Assembly (NCBI GenBank): GCA_003538495.1 | Contig: DPSD01000562.1 | Span: 1 to 8,985, forward strand | DNA from: Accumulibacter sp. | GTDB taxonomy: Bacteria > Pseudomonadota > Gammaproteobacteria > Burkholderiales > Rhodocyclaceae | DNA length: 8,985 nucleotides | Direction of reading: 5' to 3' | Shown: in pieces, positions 1 through 5,674 of the stretch | Numbering within the stretch: position 1 is the stretch's first letter | Layout: the number at the start of each line of letters is the position of its first letter | Notes under the pieces: model-generated | The model's database searches: none | What the model saw: only the letters and a program-made list of their open reading frames with translations | What the model was told of the DNA's origin: nothing | Program-made: the position numbers and the translations under genes

Positions 1-84
1 ATCGCCATCGAGAAAACCGGGCGCGGTCGTTTCCGCCTCAACGTGAGCCGGCCGCTGCAACTGAGCGTGGCTGCGCCCCACTGA
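1..84 (+). CDS. C-terminal end of an unidentified protein (partial)
   Basis: Frame 1 is open from the first base to a TGA at 82-84 and encodes 27 residues, beginning IAIEKTGRGRFRLN and ending LSVAAPH. The composition (alternating hydrophobic and polar residues, few rare codons) looks like real protein, possibly a beta-strand-rich tail. The piece is too short to assign a family. It is transcribed towards the convergent AsmA gene. No clear terminator follows the stop; the bases at 91-106 can form only a short GC stem without a T run. That it is the end of a gene is probable but not proven. Confidence 0.5.
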   Translation: MAIEKTGRGRFRLNVSRPLQLSVAAPH

Positions 85-354
85 CGTATTGCCGGAGCTC
101 CTCGGCCGATCCTGCTGTTCGTTGCATCGCCCCGCTTCATGCGTCATCTCGGCTTGATACATGCGATAACCATTGTCCGTTAACTGGCCGTATCGAGAAT
201 CGAGAAAAAATGACCAACACCCCGATACATGCAATCGACGAGATCACGATCCCCCTCCCCGCAACCGGCTTGTCGCTGTTCTTCACTGCCGGGATCGCTG
301 CGCGGGCCTGGGAATAACGGGTCTGAAATTGGAGGGTCGAGCCGGAAGCGCTGA
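85..354. other. Convergent intergenic gap, no firm gene
   Basis: This gap lies between the stop of the leftmost fragment and the stop of the convergent AsmA gene. The only coding candidate is a 35-codon frame on the plus strand at 210-317 (ATG to TAA). It starts MTNTPIHAIDE and has a hydrophobic stretch IPLPATGLSLFF. A purine-rich stretch, GAGAAAAA, precedes the ATG, but no good Shine-Dalgarno does. Without homologues it cannot be called a gene. Confidence 0.4.
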
Positions 355-368
355 TTACCGCTTTCCGG
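342..368 (-). terminator. Stem-loop overlapping the asmA-like stop codon
   Basis: The arms at 342-350 (CCGGAAGCG) and 359-368 (CGCTTTCCGG) pair with one bulged base around an 8-base loop that contains the TAA stop of the AsmA gene on the minus strand. No T tract follows on the minus strand, so it does not match a classical intrinsic terminator. It may instead slow 3'-end decay or be chance in GC-rich DNA. Confidence 0.25.
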
Positions 369-2298
369 TACGTGGCGCAAAATCGCTCGACTGCACGCGC
401 GCATCCGACCTGGCCTGGCCAATGAGCAAGGCACAGTCGCTGTCCTTGTCGTTGCCAAAGTCGAGCAGCGGTATCAGTACTCCCACACCTGAGGTCACCG
501 CACCCAATGCCACCGCGAGAGCGCCGCGCGCAATCACGCCGCCCATTTCAGGTCGTAGCGTCGGGCTTTTGAACGTGCCCGTGATCGCGATGGGGCCGCG
601 CAGCGATGCCAGACTGAAGCCCTTCGACTGGGACACCAATCTGAGGTTGAGCGATTCGTCGGTGAAGTCTACGTTGCCGCTACCGCTAATGTTGACCTTG
701 GGTGTATCGAGCACCAGATCCTGAACGCTGAAAACGCCATCAATCGCTTTGAAATTGCCCACCATGCAGCGAATCGGAACCTGCCTGTCGCCACCGAGCA
801 TGACCAGGAGCGAATTGGCCATGTCCAGGTTCGACAGCCTGAGAACCAACTCCCCGACCGACCCACCATCCATGATCAAAGCGGTTTCGCCGTTGGCCGA
901 GGCGAGCATTTGTGCTACCGAGTTGCCGTGGCCAGCCAGTCTGGCACGCCCCCCCAGCGTGCCGGTATTGGCGTCAGCCAGCCTGAAAGTCGGGAACAAC
1001 TGGTCCAGGTGCAGACCTTTCGCGGTGGTGTCTACATGTATCGCGATCGGCAGGTGGCGTCCGTCCATTTCGATGCGCGACACCAGATTTCCGCCAGCGA
1101 TGCCGAAATCCAGCGGTGCGAGCTTCAGCACACCGTCGTTTACAGTGAGATGCGCATTCATCTTGTTGAGCAGCATGTTCTCGGTCAGGATCTTCTCGCC
1201 ACGGAAATGCACATCCGCGTTGGCCGCGTTCAGCTTTTCCAGACTGAACGGCTCGGCCGGCAGCACCTTGTCGCTGAGTGGCGGGGTCCGGCTCGGCTGC
1301 GTACCGCGCTCAGCTCCGATGAAGCCGCCGAGGTCTCTCATCAGCAATTGTTTTGAGACCAGGTCGGCGCTGATCATTTGCGGCCGCTGACCCCGATCAA
1401 CCGTGAAATTTCCCCCCAGATCGCTTTGCCCAACCGTCCCCTTGAAGCGGCGAAAAGTCCACACGTCGCCATCATGATTCAGAAATCCGGCGAACTTGTA
1501 CGCTGGTGTCGGCGGAAATGGCACACCGATGATCGGAAAGAGTAACGCCAGGTCGCTACCTTCAAGCTTGAAGTTCAGTTCCTCGCCCTTGAGATGCAGA
1601 GGATCGAGCAAGCTGCCCTCAATACTGGCCCTGGTGGTTCCCAGCGTCGCATTGGCCCGGATCGGGTAGGGATTATCGGCGCTGCGCAGACTCAGCAGCC
1701 CGCCACCGCGCGCGTGCAGCGTTGTCGGCAGGCCCTTGAAGCGGCCTTTGCCCGCCACTTCCAGCCTGAGTTGTGGATCATCCTTGCCGTCTTCCAGCGT
1801 TCTGATGTCAAGCGCCATCTCGGTATGGTGGTTGCGATCCCGATAGATCACGCTGCCGTGATCGATGGTCAGCAAGCCGATGGTCGGAACATCGACGGAC
1901 TTGTTCTTGTCCTGCGCGTCGAAGACCCAGTTGGGCACGCCATCCTGATTCACCTCAAGCAGCACGTGCGGCTCGGACAACGCGACTTCGGGAAATTCCA
2001 GCCTGCCGCTCAGAAGCTTGAAGAGGTCGATCGTGAACTCCAGGCGCTTGATCTCGGCCATCGCGGGGTCGGGGCTCCACGCGGCATTTCCGAAGACCAC
2101 GTTGTTGGCAACGATGCGCGGCCGCCACGAAAGATGCACGCTCAGATCGCCGTTGACTGCGACGCTTCTGCCAGTGGCGCTACTGATCCGGCGCGCAATC
2201 GGCTCACGCAAGCCGTTCCAGTCGACAAGCAGGACGATCAGCACCAGCAGTGCGAGAAAAACGCCAGCCGTCCATTTGAGCGAACGCGTCAGGGTCAT
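355..2298 (-). CDS. AsmA family protein
   Basis: Encodes 647 residues. An N-terminal membrane anchor covers about residues 9-27 (VFLALLVLIVLLVDWN). It is followed by the typical AsmA opening: REPIARRISSATGR, a DLSVHLSW segment, then NNVVFGNA and the SGRLEFPEVALSEP segment near residues 97-110. The C-terminal third has the repetitive beta-strand pattern of the family (DLVLDTPKVNISGSGNVDF) and ends with the common LIPLLDFG...KDSDCALLI tail. AsmA proteins are inner-membrane-anchored, periplasm-spanning proteins of the bridge-like lipid-transfer group, linked to outer-membrane assembly and phospholipid transport. The size suits AsmA proper rather than the much longer TamB or YhdP. The only plausible start gives an anchor at the right place, but the bases before it on the minus strand are pyrimidine-rich and carry no Shine-Dalgarno. 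The family call is firm; the cargo and precise role are unknown. Confidence 0.93.
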   Translation of the reverse strand: MTLTRSLKWTAGVFLALLVLIVLLVDWNGLREPIARRISSATGRSVAVNGDLSVHLSWRPRIVANNVVFGNAAWSPDPAMAEIKRLEFTIDLFKLLSGRLEFPEVALSEPHVLLEVNQDGVPNWVFDAQDKNKSVDVPTIGLLTIDHGSVIYRDRNHHTEMALDIRTLEDGKDDPQLRLEVAGKGRFKGLPTTLHARGGGLLSLRSADNPYPIRANATLGTTRASIEGSLLDPLHLKGEELNFKLEGSDLALLFPIIGVPFPPTPAYKFAGFLNHDGDVWTFRRFKGTVGQSDLGGNFTVDRGQRPQMISADLVSKQLLMRDLGGFIGAERGTQPSRTPPLSDKVLPAEPFSLEKLNAANADVHFRGEKILTENMLLNKMNAHLTVNDGVLKLAPLDFGIAGGNLVSRIEMDGRHLPIAIHVDTTAKGLHLDQLFPTFRLADANTGTLGGRARLAGHGNSVAQMLASANGETALIMDGGSVGELVLRLSNLDMANSLLVMLGGDRQVPIRCMVGNFKAIDGVFSVQDLVLDTPKVNISGSGNVDFTDESLNLRLVSQSKGFSLASLRGPIAITGTFKSPTLRPEMGGVIARGALAVALGAVTSGVGVLIPLLDFGNDKDSDCALLIGQARSDARVQSSDFAPRTGKR

Positions 2299-2390
2299 GG
2301 CGGTGCAGGAGGAAAGGTGGGTGATGTTTCCAGGAGGAGCCTGCTCAAAGGCCGGCCCGGCGCGACCAGTGCGCGCCAGATGCAGCCAGC

Positions 2391-2458
2391 AAAAAATTAC
2401 CCAGGATGGCCTGCCGTCCGCCCGTTACGCGGCCTGCCGGTTCCTCGCCGCGCAACGG
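2391..2458 (-). terminator. Stem-loop and T run after the 86-residue gene
   Basis: One base past the TGA of the small minus-strand gene, 2448-2458 pairs with 2422-2432. On the minus strand the arms are CCGTTGCGCGG and CCGCGTAACGG, 11 pairs including one G-T, with a 15-base loop. About 25 bases further on, the minus strand has a short CAGG/CCTG hairpin and then a run of six T (plus-strand A at 2391-2396). This may act as a two-part terminator separating the small gene from the AsmA gene. The main stem and the T run are not adjacent, so the call is tentative. Confidence 0.4.
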
Positions 2459-2459
2459 C

Positions 2460-2720
2460 TCAGGCCATCTGCCAGCGATCCCTTGCCGTCAGGTTGGTCG
2501 AGGCCGCCGGCCCCGAGGAGACGGCCGCAGCGGGCGAGATGCTCGGGAACGACGCGCGCAAGTGCTCGACTGCCGATTGCCAGTATTCAGGCGACTCAAT
2601 CACCGCACATTCGGCGGTCGCGTCGCGCAGCGCTTTTCTCCACAGGCGATGGGCGGCATGGTCGGGAGTTCCGGTCTTGCCGGCCAACCAGGCCAGTATC
2701 TGGGGGTACATTGGTTTCAT
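2460..2720 (-). CDS. Small hypothetical protein, 86 residues
   Basis: I do not recognise this protein. The ATG is preceded on the minus strand by AAGGAG seven bases upstream, a strong ribosome binding site that supports the gene and the start. The first 56 residues have natural composition and look helical, with several Trp and His residues (ILAWLAGKTG, HRLWRKALRD, EYWQSAVEHL). They are followed by an Ala/Ser/Pro-rich linker and a short charged end. There is no signal peptide or membrane segment, so it is probably cytoplasmic. A stem-loop follows the stop immediately, and the gene appears to be a single transcription unit between the AsmA gene and the decayed region to its right. The antisense frames are Arg/Pro-rich and look like shadows. 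Confidence 0.6.
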   Translation of the reverse strand: MKPMYPQILAWLAGKTGTPDHAAHRLWRKALRDATAECAVIESPEYWQSAVEHLRASFPSISPAAAVSSGPAASTNLTARDRWQMA

Positions 2721-2920
2721 TGCATGCTCCTTCGTTAGGCATCGTGAAGCGCCTTGCCATCGCTATCTCGATCGAGCTCGCGAATCGTATGCTTCAACAG
2801 TCAATATCGACGATACGCTCGTGAGCCGAAACCGTCGGTACGCCAGCGCACAGCGCCATCTCGTTGTCGCCGAAAGCGTCAGTACATGCCTGCTTGCCGT
2901 CAGTTGGCTGCCGGTGACGG

Positions 2921-2952
2921 AAAAATTCCCGGAACGTCGAGGACGTCCCGGG
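2921..2952 (-). terminator. Intrinsic terminator of the minus-strand envelope cluster
   Basis: Read on the minus strand, an 11-base arm (CCCGGGACGTC, 2952-2942), a 3-base loop and the matching arm GACGTTCCGGG (2938-2928) are followed directly by AATTTTT (2927-2921). Ten pairs are Watson-Crick and one is G-U in the RNA. A GC-rich stem with a T run is the standard Rho-independent terminator layout. It lies about 170 bases past the end of the cls relic, so it probably once ended that gene's transcript. On the plus strand the same stem has an A-C mismatch and no T run, which supports minus-strand use. Confidence 0.75.
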
Positions 2953-2978
2953 CCAAGCGGTGCGGGCGTTCATGAACC

Positions 2979-3110
2979 AAGGAGGGAAAATGAACACCTT
3001 CATGAAATTTACGTCATCTCGCCACGGCCCTCCGTACGCTGCCGTACACAAGCCGTGCTGGTCTTTCCTGTTGGCGCCGGCCGCGCACGACGAACTTTCG
3101 ACCGCCATGC
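2979..3110 (+). pseudogene. Possible remnant of an exported-protein gene (strong SD and start only)
   Basis: AAGGAGGG at 2979-2986 is followed three bases later by an ATG (2990-2992). The frame begins MNTFMKFTSSRHG, which is basic like the n-region of a signal peptide. About 25 residues later comes FLLAPAAHDELSTA, close to a signal-peptidase site such as APAAHA followed by the mature start. The hydrophobic core between the two is broken by PPY, H, K, P and C. The frame then continues open on the strand opposite the cls relic, where it has no natural composition. This suggests that the 5' end of a secreted-protein gene survives with point changes or indels while the rest is gone. The end coordinate is only where the protein-like part fades. 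It could also be a chance ORF behind a chance Shine-Dalgarno. Confidence 0.3.
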
Positions 3111-3123
3111 ATGACGGCAACGC

Positions 3124-3937
<814 letters not shown>

Positions 3938-4074
3938 GAGAATTCCTCTTGATTGATTGCTTGATTGCTGGATGACGACTGCCCAGATGCAGGCGTTCGC
4001 CACGACCCCGGAGCCTGTGTGGCGCGAATCGCCGCGTACACCCCCGCCGGCTCGCCGGTGAATCTTCGGCCGGT

Positions 4075-4091
4075 CGTTCCGGGCCGGAACG
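4075..4091. repeat. Perfect inverted repeat downstream of the 65-residue lipoprotein gene
   Basis: CGTTCCGG, one base, CCGGAACG: an 8-base perfect inverted repeat six bases past the minus-strand stop at 4098. As RNA it would form a stem of six or more pairs with a small loop. No T run follows, so it could be a Rho-dependent or 3'-stabilising hairpin, or part of the leader of the collagen-like gene. No binding protein can be named. Confidence 0.4.
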
Positions 4092-4097
4092 GACGCG

Positions 4098-4295
4098 CTA
4101 TTTCTTGTCGCCCTTGGCTGCGTCCTGGATACTGTTACCGACTTTTTCCACTTGCTGCCCGACCTTCTCTGCGGCCTTGTCAACCTCTTTGCCGGCCTTC
4201 TCTGCGGGACCTTCCTGCTTTTGACAGCCGGCAAGTCCGACAAGCAAGGCGCCGACGAGTAGTGCGGCTCTGCTGGTCTTTCCAGATTTCCCCAT
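4098..4295 (-). CDS. Small helical lipoprotein, 65 residues
   Basis: The ATG is preceded on the minus strand by AGGAGAG at good spacing. The signal peptide (RAALLVGALLVG) ends in a clear lipobox, L21-A-G-C24. The mature part is about 40 residues, very rich in Lys, Glu, Ala and Gln, and predicted as one amphipathic helix with a loose 11-residue pattern (EKAGKEVDKAA, EKVGQQVEKVG). Small lipoproteins with this layout are common in proteobacteria and are usually annotated only as hypothetical. By analogy with Lpp the helix may form a coiled coil or lie on the membrane or cell wall, but the sequence does not decide. It lies 129 bases after osmB on the same strand, with no obvious promoter or terminator between them. 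Confidence 0.85.
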   Translation of the reverse strand: MGKSGKTSRAALLVGALLVGLAGCQKQEGPAEKAGKEVDKAAEKVGQQVEKVGNSIQDAAKGDKK

Positions 4296-4424
4296 GGCAA
4301 CTCTCTCCTGATGGTCCCTTGGCCGGCGACGAAAGCAAACCTGTCGGTCACTCTCGCAGGCGGATCAGGGTGCGACGGCAGCGCGACGACCGGAAACATC
4401 AGGCACGGCGCCCGTCAATAATTT

Positions 4425-4640
4425 CTAGTGCTTGACTTCGTGGCCGATGACGCCGCCAACGGCTGCACCACCAACGGTACCGACTGCGCTGCCGCCCGTC
4501 AGGACGGCACCGCCGACAGCTCCAACACCGGCCCCGACAGCGGTGTTCCTGTCCTGTGCCGACATCCCTGAACACCCTCCCAGACCGAGCAGCACGGCTG
4601 CGGCAACTGCGGTGAAGGCAAATCTCTGCTTCGTTCTCAT
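4425..4640 (-). CDS. osmB: Osmotically inducible lipoprotein OsmB homologue
   Basis: Encodes 71 residues, close to the 72 of E. coli OsmB. A signal peptide (FAFTAVAAAVLLGL) ends in lipobox L20-G-G-C23. The mature protein carries the highly similar OsmB core DRNTAVGAGVGAVGGAVL, then GTVGGAAVGGVIGH, a glycine-zipper 2TM segment with Gly repeated every four residues (about 36-66). In enterics OsmB is an outer-membrane lipoprotein induced by high osmolarity and stationary phase, and its molecular role is still unclear. A GAGGT Shine-Dalgarno precedes the ATG. The gene sits 62 bases after the stop of the 203-residue gene on the same strand and may share its transcript. No osmotic or sigma-S promoter could be picked out with confidence. 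Confidence 0.92.
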   Translation of the reverse strand: MRTKQRFAFTAVAAAVLLGLGGCSGMSAQDRNTAVGAGVGAVGGAVLTGGSAVGTVGGAAVGGVIGHEVKH

Positions 4641-4702
4641 GGCATTACCTCATTGTCAAACATTGTGTTTTCGGTGCATCGTGTCTGCTCGAGTGCCGGA
4701 TG

Positions 4703-5314
4703 CTACTTGCCCGCGTGCGCCTTCGCCTGGACCAGGCAATCGTCCTTGGCCGCGCCGGCCTTGGCGTCGCACTTCTCCTTGGCCACCGCGTACTGCGCGT
4801 CGACCTTGTCCGCCGTGGCGTCCTTGCGAGCCTCGGTCGTCTTGGCGCTGGCCGTGCTGCGTGCATCGGCAGTCTTGACGTTGGCTGTGACGTTCGCATC
4901 CGTCGTCTTCATCTGCGCCTTGGCGTCGGCTTTCGCGGTCGTCTGCGCCGCCTTGGCTTCCTTCACGCAAACATCCTTGGCGTTGCCGGCCAGGTCGTCG
5001 CATTTTTCATTGGCCACGCCATAGTCGGCCTCCGCTTTGGCGACGCGCGCCTCATAGCGGGTTTTCGGCGTCGGTTTGTAGCTGGCTTCGAGTTCGGCCG
5101 ATGCGACCTTCTGAGCGCCCTTGGCCTCGGCGACGCAGATATCCTTGGCGTTCGCGGACAACGAGGCACACGCCAGCTTGGCCGCCTTGTAGTCGGCCGA
5201 GATCTTGTCCTTGCCGGCGGTGTAATCGGTCTTCGTCATGCCTTCGGCCATGGCACCGGCACTGAAACCGAGACTGATCGCCAGTGCGATCGCGTTGATG
5301 TTGAGTCTGTTCAT
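4703..5314 (-). CDS. Exported 203-residue protein with three C-x10-C repeats
   Basis: The start at 5314 has AAGGAAAG at correct spacing and yields a clean Sec signal peptide (INAIALAISLGFSAGAMA, cleavage about 23/24). Farther upstream in-frame starts would place it inside a long Arg-rich stretch. The mature protein is rich in Ala, Lys and Asp and mostly helical. It holds three copies of a motif with two cysteines exactly ten residues apart: C49/C60, C105/C116 and C182/C193. Each copy ends in a segment like AKD-[IVD]-C-[VL] followed by EAK or QAK, and each is preceded by a Tyr and a short Ala/Lys helix. Spacers of the type KTTDANVTANVKTADARS link repeats two and three. Paired cysteines in the periplasm suggest three disulfide-pinned helical hairpins. 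I recognise the general type from betaproteobacterial hypothetical proteins but know no function. It heads the minus-strand run of small envelope genes. Confidence 0.85.
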   Translation of the reverse strand: MNRLNINAIALAISLGFSAGAMAEGMTKTDYTAGKDKISADYKAAKLACASLSANAKDICVAEAKGAQKVASAELEASYKPTPKTRYEARVAKAEADYGVANEKCDDLAGNAKDVCVKEAKAAQTTAKADAKAQMKTTDANVTANVKTADARSTASAKTTEARKDATADKVDAQYAVAKEKCDAKAGAAKDDCLVQAKAHAGK

Positions 5315-5348
5315 TTTCTTTCCTTCGTTTGATGAGCTTCGGAATGAT

Positions 5349-5371
5349 GCCGCGGCAAACCACGCCGCGGC
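5349..5371. promoter_or_regulatory. Perfect GCCGCGGC stem-loop in the leader of the 203-residue gene
   Basis: GCCGCGGC at 5349-5356 and again at 5364-5371; the octamer is its own reverse complement, so the two copies form an 8-pair all-GC stem with a 7-base loop. It lies about 35 bases upstream of the ATG at 5314. If transcription starts further upstream, it would fold in the 5' leader of the mRNA. On the plus strand TTTCTT follows, so a plus-strand terminator is an alternative, though no plus-strand gene is known to end here. Confidence 0.4.
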
Positions 5372-5398
5372 TTTCTTCGTCGCCAGGAGCGCGTTGCG

Positions 5399-5422
5399 CG
5401 CAGGCTCTGTGCATTGCCTGCG
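5399..5422. repeat. Second stem-loop in the divergent intergenic region
   Basis: CGCAGGC (5399-5405) and GCCTGCG (5416-5422) form a 7-pair stem with a 10-base loop, 28 bases from the first stem-loop. It may be an operator half-site pair or chance in GC-rich DNA. Confidence 0.3.
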
Positions 5423-5674
5423 ACGAACAAGGGACGCCACATGTTGGCTCGGAAGGCTCAGCGTAGAGGCAACTGCCGGCACCGTCTGTCCGCTGCCGCA
5501 CACAAGCGGCCACCCAGGCACATCTGTGCGCTGCAGTACAGACCGCCGCAGGTGCAAGCGCGCAGGATGCGTTCGTCGGTCCGATAGCTGCGATCTCTGG
5601 CGACACCCGGCGCACCAAGTACCCGGCAAACCGCCGATGCACACGATCCACAACGCCCGCTGCCTGCCTCAATC

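Larger units (their letters stand above)
2721..3123. other. Non-coding or decayed stretch between the 86-residue gene and the cls relic
   Basis: No intact gene is supported across these 403 bases. The stretch holds the upstream region of the 86-residue gene, a strong minus-strand terminator at 2921-2952, and a plus-strand Shine-Dalgarno plus ATG at 2979-2992 opening what looks like a ruined reading frame. A 108-codon minus-strand frame (2794-3120) runs straight through the terminator and has unnatural composition, so I do not call it. I found no convincing sigma-70 promoter pair for the 86-residue gene; a TTGACT lies near 2800 but no -10 sits at the right distance. Confidence 0.5.
5315..5674. 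other. Divergent intergenic region
   Basis: These 360 bases separate the minus-strand envelope genes from the plus-strand efflux operon and should hold both promoters. No good -35/-10 pair or operator could be picked out. Visible structures are two stem-loops close to the 203-residue gene (5349-5371 and 5399-5422). Reading frames crossing the region are Arg/Cys/Pro-rich and look like shadows, so I call no gene. The half nearest the efflux operon (5460-5674) shows no strong repeat or palindrome. Confidence 0.55.

Noticed and set aside
2018..2824. 268-codon plus-strand frame containing the AGGAGGAAAGG site
   Set aside because: Arg/Ser/Pro-rich product without domains, opposite two better-supported minus-strand genes.
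1594..3114. 506-codon plus-strand frame
   Set aside because: It runs antisense through the AsmA gene, the 86-residue gene and the terminator; it is Arg/Gln/Ala-rich with no domain, typical of a shadow in GC-rich DNA.
2794..3120. 108-codon minus-strand frame
   Set aside because: It crosses the intrinsic terminator at 2921-2952, has unnatural composition and no ribosome binding site worth noting.
3938..4399. Longer start for the collagen-like gene (249 codons in total)
   Set aside because: The extension is Arg/Pro/Ser-rich, overlaps the 65-residue lipoprotein gene in another frame, and would bury the clear lipoprotein signal peptide that has its own ribosome binding site.
4652..4657. TTGACA on the minus strand just upstream of osmB as a -35 box
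   Set aside because: It is too close to the ATG (about 12 bases) for a promoter of this gene and no -10 follows at 16-18 bases before the coding region.
5315..5653. Longer start for the 203-residue exported protein (316 codons in total)
   Set aside because: The added residues are Arg/Cys-rich and include the stem-loop region; the internal ATG has a good Shine-Dalgarno followed by a clean signal peptide.
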